Shown: one piece after another, positions 25,746 through 34,226 of the stretch | How positions within the stretch are numbered: the stretch's first letter is position 1 | Layout of the letters: each line of letters opens with the position of its first letter | NCBI GenBank assembly: GCA_023431185.1 | Contig: JAEYXS010000090.1 | Coordinates: 1-64,000 of the forward strand | Length of the DNA stretch: 64,000 bases | Direction: 5' to 3' | DNA from: Verrucomicrobiota bacterium | GTDB lineage: Bacteria > Verrucomicrobiota > Verrucomicrobiia > Limisphaerales > JAEYXS01 | Made by a program: the position numbers and the translations under genes | Notes under the pieces: model-generated | What the model saw: the letters and a program-made list of their open reading frames with translations, nothing else | The model's database searches: none | Told to the model about the DNA's origin: nothing

Positions 25746-26897
25746 TTATCGGGCGGCGTGAAGCGGCTTCAACCTGACGGTCAAGGCCTCGTAGCCGAGT
25801 GTCCGTTCATAGGTGGCCTCGTGTTCCAACCGTTCCTTGGCCGCCAGCACGGTGATGCCCTCCAACCGTTTGGCACATAGCCGCAGCAGCGTACGCAGGA
25901 TCAACCGGGCATGGGGTGCGCCCATGCAGAGATGCGCGCCGAAGCCAAAGGAGAGATGAGGGTTTGGCTTGCGATCCAACCGGATCTCGTGCGGTTGGTC
26001 AAAAGCCGCTTCATCGAAATTGGCCGAGGCCCAGCAGAGCGCCACCCGCCCATCCGCAGGCACGGTGACACCATGCACATTGGTTTCTTCCGGGCAGACA
26101 CGTCCGATATGCGTGAGCGGCATAAAGACGCGGAAAAACTCTTCGCTCGCATGGACGGCCCGCGCGGGATCTTCACGCAAGAACGCCAGCGCTTCCGGAT
26201 GCTTCGCCAGATGGCCGATCGCGCACGCCACGGAGTGGATGATGGTATCGCGCCCGCCCGCGAACGCGATGTTCGCGAAACCCATCATCTCCTCGCGCGT
26301 CAGCGGGCGGCCGTGAAAGGTCGCCTTCGTAAGCGCACTGAAAAAATCATCACCCGGATTCGCCGTCGCGCGGTCGAACTGTTCGCGCAAGTAGGTGTCC
26401 AAACCCGTCTCGTTGCTCAAGCCGCCCGCCACACGGAATACATGGATGCCCCAGCCGATCCATTTCTGCGCCTCGGTTTCCGGCAGATTCAGGAGATAGG
26501 TGAGCGCCCGCGATTGGAGCGGCAGCGCGAACTCGTTCACGATCTCCACCGACTCTTTGCGCAACGCCTCCGTCAACATGCCATCGATCAATGCTTCTAC
26601 GCGCGCGATGAAGGCGGGGTCCTTTGGCCGCTGGAAGAACGGCTCGGCGATCTCCCGATAATCCGCGTGATCCGGCGGATCCGTTTCGAGCGGCAACTGC
26701 CTGACGTTACGCACCGCTTCCTCGGAAGGGATCGGCACGCGGCACGGCGCATCGGAACTGAACGTCTGCCAGTCCTTCGCCGCGCTTCGCACATCTGCAT
26801 GGCGCAAGATCATCGGCAGGTTCTCGCCCTGAAAGGGACACTTCAAGATGCCGTCCTTCTGACGCGCCTCACGAAATGGATCGGATACTTCGCTCAT
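25746..26897 (-). CDS. Cytochrome P450
   Basis: 383 residues, compact bacterial class. The haem-binding loop FGFGAHLCMGAPHAR places the thiolate at Cys324. The I-helix AFAGGRDTIIHS has the A-G-x-D-T-like oxygen-activation motif, and EEFFR provides the ExxR K-helix. It stands alone, with no ferredoxin or reductase nearby, so redox partners are encoded elsewhere. Substrate unknown. It is convergent with the DUF1501 gene. Confidence 0.9.
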   Translation of the reverse strand: MSEVSDPFREARQKDGILKCPFQGENLPMILRHADVRSAAKDWQTFSSDAPCRVPIPSEEAVRNVRQLPLETDPPDHADYREIAEPFFQRPKDPAFIARVEALIDGMLTEALRKESVEIVNEFALPLQSRALTYLLNLPETEAQKWIGWGIHVFRVAGGLSNETGLDTYLREQFDRATANPGDDFFSALTKATFHGRPLTREEMMGFANIAFAGGRDTIIHSVACAIGHLAKHPEALAFLREDPARAVHASEEFFRVFMPLTHIGRVCPEETNVHGVTVPADGRVALCWASANFDEAAFDQPHEIRLDRKPNPHLSFGFGAHLCMGAPHARLILRTLLRLCAKRLEGITVLAAKERLEHEATYERTLGYEALTVRLKPLHAAR

Positions 26898-27028
26898 GTT
26901 ACAACCCGTTGTCTCAATGACTGTGATTGAACACAGCTTGCCGCCCCGCCACCTGCCGGTCCATGGCTCCCACTCTCAAATTATATGGTACGAAATGCCA
27001 CGAACTTCCCGAAGCCTTGGCGAGTCAG

Positions 27029-28393
27029 TTATACCAGCCGCCAGCCTTTGCGATACTCGCGCGTGATGTATTTGTCCGCCTCCGGCACGGACCAGTCGCG
27101 CATCGCTGCGGCGTCCCAGTGGAGTTTGCGGCCAACGCGATACGCCACGTTGCCGAGATGGTTCGCCTCGGTGAGCCAGCCGGCGTAATCGAAATTCGAC
27201 AAGGCTTTCGGACCGCCTTTGCACGCGTCGATCCATTCGCCGTGATGACTGGTGATGTTAGGGAACACTTGGGGTGGGCGTTGGAAACCTTCGAAGTCTT
27301 TCTCCGGCAGCAGCACGTGCTTGCCGTAATCCGCCAGCAACATGCCCTTGCTCCCGATGAACAGCACGCCGTTCGGCCATTGCGGAATCTTGTTTTCCTT
27401 CCAGATAGCGGGCTTGTCTTCGCCCTGATACCACATGCACTTCACCGGCGGCATCTCACCCCGCGCACCGTACTCATACGCCACCGTGAGTGAGGCCGGA
27501 GCGATCTCTGGATGTGCCGGTTCCGGATGAAACGCTTCGATGGTCAAGGGTGCTTTCAACTTCAGCGCCCAAAACGCGAAATCGTTCCAGTGCGAACCAA
27601 GGTCGCTCATCGTGCCGTTGCCGAAATTCCACCAGCGATACCACTTCGGTCCCGGGAAATAGACCTCGTGATAAGGCCGGTCCTGCGCCGGTCCCAGCCA
27701 TAGTTCCCAATTGAGTCCTTTCGGCAGATCCATTGTTTCCCGTGGCCGATCCGTCACATACACACGATCCTGGTTCTTCTCGGACGCTTCCTTGCTCTGC
27801 AAGCCCCACGCCCGCGACACCCACGTATGCGATTCATGCACTGGCCCTATGGCCCCCGCATGGATCAACTCCACCACGCGCCGCATGTTAGGCGAGGAAT
27901 GCATCTGGTTGCCCATCTGCGTGGCCACACCCGCCTTCGCGGCCGCTTCACGCACCAGCCGCGCCTCCCAGATATTATGCGTCAGCGGCTTCTCGCAATA
28001 CACATGCTTGCCCGCCTTCAGCGCCATCATTGTGGCCAGCGCATGCGTGTGTTCGCACGTTGCCACCGTTACCGCATCGAACTCCTTAGCACGATCGAAC
28101 AGCTTGCGGAAATCATCAATCTTCCGCGCCTTCGGGTGCAGCTTCGCCGCCGATTCCAGGTTCACCTCATTCACATCGCACAAGGCCACGATGTTCTCCC
28201 CCGCACACCCTGCGATGCTGGCGCGACCGCGTCCACCCGCGCCGATGATGGCGATGTTCAGTTTGCTGTTCAGGTTCTGCCCGCGCACAAACGCCGGAGC
28301 CGCGATGAAGGCAGTGGTGGCCGCAGCCAGGGTGGACTTGGCAAATGCCCGGCGGGAAATGCCGGGGGAGGAGGCAGGAGACGTGGGCTTCAT
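27029..28393 (-). CDS. Tat-exported Gfo/Idh/MocA family oxidoreductase
   Basis: About 454 residues from the ATG at 28393, chosen because it places the twin-arginine signal ISRRAFAKSTLAAATTAFIA near the N-terminus; a longer upstream frame is open but lacks a family match. A Rossmann fold follows (IAIIGAGGRGRASIAG), then the conserved EKPLTHN catalytic lysine segment (YCEKPLTHN). The C-terminal GFO_IDH_MocA domain contains WNLGSHWNDFAFWAL-type sequence. Exported members probably bind NAD(P) before translocation and act on sugars or glycans. A second family member lies upstream on the same strand. Confidence 0.88.
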   Translation of the reverse strand: MKPTSPASSPGISRRAFAKSTLAAATTAFIAAPAFVRGQNLNSKLNIAIIGAGGRGRASIAGCAGENIVALCDVNEVNLESAAKLHPKARKIDDFRKLFDRAKEFDAVTVATCEHTHALATMMALKAGKHVYCEKPLTHNIWEARLVREAAAKAGVATQMGNQMHSSPNMRRVVELIHAGAIGPVHESHTWVSRAWGLQSKEASEKNQDRVYVTDRPRETMDLPKGLNWELWLGPAQDRPYHEVYFPGPKWYRWWNFGNGTMSDLGSHWNDFAFWALKLKAPLTIEAFHPEPAHPEIAPASLTVAYEYGARGEMPPVKCMWYQGEDKPAIWKENKIPQWPNGVLFIGSKGMLLADYGKHVLLPEKDFEGFQRPPQVFPNITSHHGEWIDACKGGPKALSNFDYAGWLTEANHLGNVAYRVGRKLHWDAAAMRDWSVPEADKYITREYRKGWRLV

Positions 28394-28536
28394 GAGCCCA
28401 GCTTGCCGCAAAGCGGCGCTTTTGGTCAACGCCGAGAAGCAGCCATGCCATCTCGGAAAACCCAGTCGCAAACCGCCATGATTCCCTCCCAAAGCTGGTC
28501 ACCTGGCGGCAAGAGATTACCGCCCAGCGTGCCAGC

Positions 28537-29904
28537 TCAGGCTACGTTGGGCGGTGCAAACCCTTCCCGGTAGTTGCGCGACAAAATCTCCTTGTTGGCC
28601 TGGTCGTGATTGGAGAAGCGGAAATTAGCTGCATCCCAACGCAGTTCCTGACCGGGAAAACGCGTAGCCTTGACGGCGAGCAAACACGGTTCCGTGATGC
28701 GCCAGCCGATCTCAAAGGGTGTCCACAGCGGTTTCTTTGAGCCGAGACAGTTGTCCGCCCAGTCTTTCCAATGATTGCGCGGCGGCACGGAAGGCAGCGG
28801 TTCATTCTCCACCGCCTTGCCCTTGCGGAAGACGGTGATTTTGCCATCCGCCTGGAGCAGCAGCGTGCCTTCCTCGCAGACAACCATGGTATGATTGGCA
28901 CCGACCTTTACGGGCGGCAAGTTGAGCGCGGCGAAGGAGGGCTGCTGGGCACTGTCGTTGTAGCGGACCACGAATTTCTCGCGGGCAAATCTGCCACCAC
29001 CGGCGTAGGTGATGGTGCTTTGATTGAAGGCGGTGTGGCTGGTGTTCGCCGGACGGCTGTTGTGAGTGACCACAGCCTCGGGCGACGGCAGATCGTAGGC
29101 GAAGTAAAGCAGGTCCAGCAGATGGCAGCCCCAGTCCGCAAGCTGGCCGCCACCGGTTTCCCAATACGAACGCCAGCGACGCGGGGCGATGTCTTCACTG
29201 TATGGGACGTCAGCGGTGAGCGGACCACGCCACAAATTCCAATCCAGGTAATCAGGCACCGGGCTGGCGGGAGAATATTCACTCCAAGGAGCCCCGAAGT
29301 AGTGGCCTTTTTCGACACCACCCGTCCAGACGTAAGCCTCAACCGGGCGTCCCAACTGATTACGCAGCAACATTTCCACGGCCTGCATACGGCCCGTGTT
29401 ACAGGCGCGCTGATTGCCCATCTGGGTCACAAGCCCCGGCCGGGCTTGCAAGGCATCACGGATCATCCGGAGCTCGCTCAATTGATGCACCAGCGGCTTC
29501 TGGCCATAGAGATGCTTCCGGTTCTGCAAGGCGGCGAGCATCATGGGGGCGTGGTGAAAGTCAGGAGTCTCCACGATGACCGCGTCGAAATCAGCGAGCC
29601 GGTTGGCGAAGGCTTCCCGATAATCCTTCATGGTCCAGGCATTCGCATGCTCCTTCTTGATCTTGTCCAGCTCGCGTGAATCCACGTCACAGAAGCCCGC
29701 CCACTCAACCATCGGATGATCCTTCAAGCCCCGGCGCTGCAAGGCACCGATACCACCCACGCCGATCTGAAAGATGCGCAGCTTGCTGTTCTTGTTAGTC
29801 TCGGCACGAGCAGACCAGGAAAGCGCGGCCACACTGGCAGTGAGGATGGTGCCGTTACGCAAAAAGGTGCGGCGGGTGATGGGAGAAGATGCCTTCGTTT
29901 TCAT
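28537..29904 (-). CDS. Tat-exported Gfo/Idh/MocA family oxidoreductase (second copy)
   Basis: About 455 residues from the ATG at 29904, which puts the Tat signal (SPITRRTFLRNGTILTASVA) at the start. Its nucleotide-binding segment is IFQIGVGGIGALQRRG. The active-site lysine lies in LYGQKPLVHQ, where the usual E-K-P is Q-K-P. A DWGCHLLDLLYFAYD histidine/aspartate segment is typical of the family. It lies 143 bases upstream of the related gene and may share its transcript. Sequence divergence between the two suggests different substrates rather than a recent duplication. Confidence 0.88.
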   Translation of the reverse strand: MKTKASSPITRRTFLRNGTILTASVAALSWSARAETNKNSKLRIFQIGVGGIGALQRRGLKDHPMVEWAGFCDVDSRELDKIKKEHANAWTMKDYREAFANRLADFDAVIVETPDFHHAPMMLAALQNRKHLYGQKPLVHQLSELRMIRDALQARPGLVTQMGNQRACNTGRMQAVEMLLRNQLGRPVEAYVWTGGVEKGHYFGAPWSEYSPASPVPDYLDWNLWRGPLTADVPYSEDIAPRRWRSYWETGGGQLADWGCHLLDLLYFAYDLPSPEAVVTHNSRPANTSHTAFNQSTITYAGGGRFAREKFVVRYNDSAQQPSFAALNLPPVKVGANHTMVVCEEGTLLLQADGKITVFRKGKAVENEPLPSVPPRNHWKDWADNCLGSKKPLWTPFEIGWRITEPCLLAVKATRFPGQELRWDAANFRFSNHDQANKEILSRNYREGFAPPNVA

Positions 29905-30338
29905 AATGGATGAGGTCATTCTGCACGACTTGCGATCCATCTCAAGCAAAAGCCGAATGCGAACAAAGTTCCACTTGCTCATCTAGCAGCGACGAAAATG
30001 AACACCAGGAAAGCGCCGGCTGCTTACGCGCCGACGCGGCTGGCAATCCTGATTCCAAGCGGAATCCCGCCCGTCCCCCATCATCCTTCCAGTAAAGCAG
30101 CAGATTGTCCGTCCCCATTCCTGCCTCCCAGCGGACAAGGGCCGTACCGCGACCATCAGGGTAACGTGTCCGCCCAACATTCGTCCCATTTGACAGCTGC
30201 CCGGTGGGTCTGGCTAAGGCAGAGGTGGGTTGATTGCATGGTAACTTTGACGCGACAAGTTATCATGACTACATCAAACCATCACTATGTGCCGCAACAG
30301 GTCCACGCTGGGGCCGGAGGCATCACTTGGAATTACTG
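29905..30338. other. Divergent intergenic region without a supported gene
   Basis: 434 bases between the Tat-exported oxidoreductase and a sulfatase. Short frames are open but have no motif, signal peptide or coding character. It should hold the promoters for both directions; no convincing -10/-35 pair was fixed. Confidence 0.5.
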
Positions 30339-31799
30339 ATGAAGAAACCGTATCTTTTACTCCTGACACTGTGCCTGCTGATCGGTGGATTTTCAGAGTT
30401 AAATGCCGCCAGTGCGAAGCCCAACATCATCGTCATCCTCATCGATGACATGGGTTGGGGCGATTTCTCCTGCTTTGGCAACAAAGAGGCGCAAACACCG
30501 AACGTCGACCGGATGGCCCGGGAAGGCATCCGCTTCACCCAGTTCTATGTGAATTCGCCGATCTGCTCACCATCGCGTTGTGCCCTCACCACGGGCCAGT
30601 ATCCGCAACGCTGGCGCATCACGTCCTACCTGAACAACCGGGCGGACAATGCACGGCGCGGTGTCGCCAACTGGCTCGATCCCGAGGCACCCACGCTCGC
30701 CCGTCAGTTGCAGCAGGCAGGTTATGCCACCGGGCATTTTGGCAAATGGCACCTCGGTGGCCAGCGCGATGTGGACGATGCGCCGCCAATCTCCGCCTAC
30801 GGTTTCGACGAGTCACTCACCAACTTTGAAGGCATGGGGGCGAAACTGCTGCCGCTGACCTTGAAGCCGGGTGACAAACAGGCTGGCCGTATCTGGGGCG
30901 ATGCCGAACGGTTAGGCGGCCCGGTGGTCTGGATGCAACGCTCGCAGATCACCGGTGGATTCGTGGATGCCGCAATCCCTTTCATGAACCGCGCGGTCCG
31001 CGCCGGCAAACCGTTCTACGTGAATGTGTGGCCCGATGACGTCCACAGCCCTTTCTGGCCGCCGGTCGAGAAATGGGGCCAGACAAAGCGTGAACTTTAC
31101 CATGCGGTGCTGGAGGAGATGGACCGCCAGTTGGGCAAGCTCCTCGAGCATGTCCGCAATACGCCGGCATTGCGCGATAACACATTGATCCTGCTCTGCT
31201 CGGACAATGGACCGGAACCCGGAGCAGGCAGCGCCGGGCCCTTCCGGGGTACCAAGACTACCTTGTATGAAGGCGGCACCCGTTCGCCGCTGATCGTCTG
31301 GGGTCCGGGCCTGCAGGCAAAAGAAACCGCCGGGACAGAGAATCCAACCTCCGTGTTCGCCGCTTTCGACCTGGTGCCATCGTTGCTCAGCCTTGCGGGG
31401 GTAGCGCAAACCAAGGAGACCAGATTCGATGGAGAGAATCTCGCCCCCATCCTTTTGGGAAAGAGCACCGCCTCCCGCACTGCACCCATTTTCTGGCGTC
31501 GCCCGCCGGACCGTAAAACGACCTCACCCGCCCTGCCAGAACGACTGCCTGATCTTGCCGTACGGGAAGGCAACTGGAAGCTCCTCTGCGAATATGACGG
31601 CAGCCAGGCGCAACTCTATGATCTGGCCAAAGATCGCGGCGAGACAACCAACATCGCCGGACAACACAGGGTCATCGTTGAGCGACTGACCAAGTCTGTC
31701 TTGGCCTGGAATCAGGCATTGCCTGCTGACAATGGCCCGGCGCTGGGAGCCGAACCGATCGCACCAAAAGGCGGGGCGAAGAAAAAGAAAGCGCAATAA
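30339..31799 (+). CDS. Secreted sulfatase (formylglycine type)
   Basis: 486 residues from the ATG at 30339, which begins the signal peptide (YLLLLTLCLLIGGFSELNA); an earlier in-frame ATG would add 35 unsupported residues. The signature ICSPSRCALTTGQ places the formylglycine precursor at Cys76. Metal ligands are in ILIDDMGWGD and LCSDNGPEPG. The C-terminus is lysine rich (GGAKKKKAQ), like the tail of the 10610-12007 sulfatase. It stands alone on its strand. Confidence 0.9.
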   Translation: MKKPYLLLLTLCLLIGGFSELNAASAKPNIIVILIDDMGWGDFSCFGNKEAQTPNVDRMAREGIRFTQFYVNSPICSPSRCALTTGQYPQRWRITSYLNNRADNARRGVANWLDPEAPTLARQLQQAGYATGHFGKWHLGGQRDVDDAPPISAYGFDESLTNFEGMGAKLLPLTLKPGDKQAGRIWGDAERLGGPVVWMQRSQITGGFVDAAIPFMNRAVRAGKPFYVNVWPDDVHSPFWPPVEKWGQTKRELYHAVLEEMDRQLGKLLEHVRNTPALRDNTLILLCSDNGPEPGAGSAGPFRGTKTTLYEGGTRSPLIVWGPGLQAKETAGTENPTSVFAAFDLVPSLLSLAGVAQTKETRFDGENLAPILLGKSTASRTAPIFWRRPPDRKTTSPALPERLPDLAVREGNWKLLCEYDGSQAQLYDLAKDRGETTNIAGQHRVIVERLTKSVLAWNQALPADNGPALGAEPIAPKGGAKKKKAQ

Positions 31800-31913
31800 G
31801 GCGGCGCGTCACAAGATAGCGCTGGCTTTCCGAGTGGCGACAGCGCCCTGCAAGACACAATACCCGCAGGCAAAACCTTGACACAATCGGCATGGCGACC
31901 GGAGCATCCCGCC

Positions 31914-32891
31914 ATGAGTCTGGCCCCAGCCTGCAAGCAAACCGCTGCCAAGTGGCTGGTGCGTCCTTGGGTATTGCTGAAGCTGGGATTCCGCCATGTG
32001 CGGATGCGCTGGCAGATCGCCTGCGCGCATCAGCATGGCGCAGCTTATGAGCTCCTGCCCGAGAAAACATTGAACGGCGGGAGGAGCAGCAAGTTGGTGG
32101 CCGTCGTCACGCATGTATGTCGTCCAGATGCCCAAGACCCGCACAAGAAAGGGGCCGCGAGCGTGGAACGCTTGCAGAGCACCCTTGAAGGGCTTCTCAC
32201 AAGTTTCGCCCATTGCGACCTGCACCTCATCATCAATACCTACCGCGATTGGGAAGTGACCGGCCAGTTACCGGCGGAAATGAAGAGCCGGCTGGAAATC
32301 ATCCGCCAGCAGGATACCGATCCGATGAGCGTGGGCTTTGAGGTGCCCGACATCTTCGCCCGGCATCGTCAAGACACCGATTGGTTCGTGCATCTCGAGG
32401 ATGACATAGTCATCCAGGACGCCACCTTTCTGGACAAGCTGGCTTTCTTCAACACCACGGTCAACCAGCCCAAATCCCTGCTGCTGCCGAACCGGTATGA
32501 GAGCTTGAACGGTCGCAAATACTACATCGATCTGCGCTGGCCGCATGAGGATTTCCGCGCGGAAGCATGGTCGGCGCCCGCCACATTCAAGGCGGCCGGC
32601 ATTGCTTTCGGGCAATGTGCCAATTCTCACAGCGGGTGTTACGTCCTGAACCGCTCCCAGCTCGCTCTATGGCTGGATTCAGACCGAGGCTGGCATAAGC
32701 AAATGACGGGGGCCGGTCCGCAGGAGAGCTGGAGTTCCACCATGCTGAACGAGGCGTTTGAACTCTACAAACCGCACCCGCTGAACCTGCATTTCCTGGA
32801 AGTGCGGCATTGCCATCCCACGTATTTCCCGCGGTTGTTGAAGTATGAGCGGGAGAAGCAAATCACGATCAGATGCCATACCGCAGAATGA
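31914..32891 (+). CDS. Putative glycosyltransferase (GT-A-like)
   Basis: About 325 residues from the ATG at 31914; a TTG 12 codons earlier is the only other start. The sequence KLVAVVTHVCRPDAQD opens a nucleotide-binding-like domain. WFVHLEDDIVIQ resembles the acidic DxD-type metal site of GT-A transferases. GCYVLNRSQLALWLDSD and a terminal histidine/cysteine-rich segment (EVRHCHPTYFPR) follow. No signal peptide or membrane span is evident. No operon partner is seen. Family assignment rests on the acidic motif and fold-like pattern, so treat it as tentative. Confidence 0.5.
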   Translation: MSLAPACKQTAAKWLVRPWVLLKLGFRHVRMRWQIACAHQHGAAYELLPEKTLNGGRSSKLVAVVTHVCRPDAQDPHKKGAASVERLQSTLEGLLTSFAHCDLHLIINTYRDWEVTGQLPAEMKSRLEIIRQQDTDPMSVGFEVPDIFARHRQDTDWFVHLEDDIVIQDATFLDKLAFFNTTVNQPKSLLLPNRYESLNGRKYYIDLRWPHEDFRAEAWSAPATFKAAGIAFGQCANSHSGCYVLNRSQLALWLDSDRGWHKQMTGAGPQESWSSTMLNEAFELYKPHPLNLHFLEVRHCHPTYFPRLLKYEREKQITIRCHTAE

Positions 32892-32963
32892 TGAACCAGC
32901 CGGAGAATAGTCCTCGGCCTGCCCAATTTTCCGGTCCATGATTGTCAGTGATTACAAGAACCC

Positions 32964-34226
32964 ATGAAAATCCCGCTCGCCTACGGCCAAGGTCATCTGG
33001 AAATCGATCTGCCCGCTGATCGCACCACCGTCATCGAGCCAGCGCAGACGCCGGGCTTGCCGGATGAGCGTGCCGCCATTCTGCAGTCCTTGCAGAACCC
33101 CATCGCCTCCGCGCCCTTGCTCCAACGCATCAAGCCTACAGACAAGATTTGCATCCTTTTCACTGACATCACCCGCGCCACGCCCAATGACCGCATTATC
33201 CCTTGGCTGCTGGATTTCCTGAAAGATCATCCGCGGGAGAACATCACGCTGCTCAATCAGCTCGGCACCCATCGTCCCAATACCAATGCGGAACTGGAGA
33301 AGATGCTCACGCCCGAAGTCGTCGCGAACTGGCGCGTACTCAATCACGAACCCGAGAATGAAGCCGCGCTCGTCCAAGTCGGCACGACCCGCGATGGCAC
33401 GCCCGCCCTGCTCAACCGTAATGCCGTCGAGGCCGATCTGCGCATCGTCACCGGCTTCATCGAGCCGCATTTCTTCGCCGGTTTCAGCGGTGGCCCGAAA
33501 GGCCTGATGCCCGGGGTCGCGGGCTTGCGCACCGTGATGAGCAATCACGGCGTGCGGAACATCAGCAGTCCCAAGGCCAGCTTCGGCATCAATGAGGGCA
33601 ACCCGCTCTGGGAAGAACTGCGTGACATCGCCCTACGCGCCGGCCCGAGCTTTCTTCTGAACGTCACCCTCAATGAGCAGCGCCAGATCACCAATGTCTT
33701 CGCCGGCGATCTCATCCAAGCACACATGGCGGGCACGGAATTTGTCCGCGGCTCGGCCATGCAGAAGGTGAAAGCGCCCTTCGAGATCGTGGTGACGACG
33801 AACAGCGGTTACCCGCTGGACATGAATCTCTACCAAGGCGTGAAAGGCATGAGCGCCGGCGCACGGATCTTGCAAGAAGGCGGCCTGCTCATCCTCGCCG
33901 CCGAATGCAGCGAAGGTGTGCCGACGAACAGTCCTTTCGATCAGTTGCTTACCAGTGCGCCAAGCCCGGAGGAGATCCTCACCATGCTGGCTACGCCCGG
34001 CTTCGTGCGTCCGGAACAATGGCAGGCCCAGATTCAGGCGCTCATCCAGCGTCGGGCAGAAGTGCAAATCCACAGCGGTCTTTCGGATGAAACCGCCCGC
34101 GCCTGTCATCTCACGCCCTGTCATGACATCAGCCGTGCGGTGAAAGAGCGGTTGGCCAAGCTCGGCCCAGATGCCCGCGTGGCCGTGTTGCCACAAGGTC
34201 CCCTTACCATCCCGTACCTGGCTTAA
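32964..34226 (+). CDS. LarA-family nickel-pincer racemase/epimerase
   Basis: 420 residues, the usual LarA length. The residues that bind or work with the nickel-pincer nucleotide in Lactiplantibacillus LarA are all found at matching spacing: Asp68 and Arg71 (DITRATP), His103 (LGTHRP), His169 (EPHFFAG), Lys179 (SGGPKGLMPG) and His195 (SNHGVR). LarA-type enzymes racemise or epimerise 2-hydroxy acids, lactate being the type substrate. LarB, LarC and LarE, which make the cofactor, are not in the window, so the cell must make it elsewhere. Its TAA shares the palindrome TTAA with the TAA of the convergent chloride-channel gene. Confidence 0.85.
   Translation: MKIPLAYGQGHLEIDLPADRTTVIEPAQTPGLPDERAAILQSLQNPIASAPLLQRIKPTDKICILFTDITRATPNDRIIPWLLDFLKDHPRENITLLNQLGTHRPNTNAELEKMLTPEVVANWRVLNHEPENEAALVQVGTTRDGTPALLNRNAVEADLRIVTGFIEPHFFAGFSGGPKGLMPGVAGLRTVMSNHGVRNISSPKASFGINEGNPLWEELRDIALRAGPSFLLNVTLNEQRQITNVFAGDLIQAHMAGTEFVRGSAMQKVKAPFEIVVTTNSGYPLDMNLYQGVKGMSAGARILQEGGLLILAAECSEGVPTNSPFDQLLTSAPSPEEILTMLATPGFVRPEQWQAQIQALIQRRAEVQIHSGLSDETARACHLTPCHDISRAVKERLAKLGPDARVAVLPQGPLTIPYLA

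Noticed and set aside
31805..31850. Terminator after the 30339-31799 sulfatase
   Set aside because: AGCGCTG and CAGCGC can pair only across a loop of about 16 bases, and there is no T-run.
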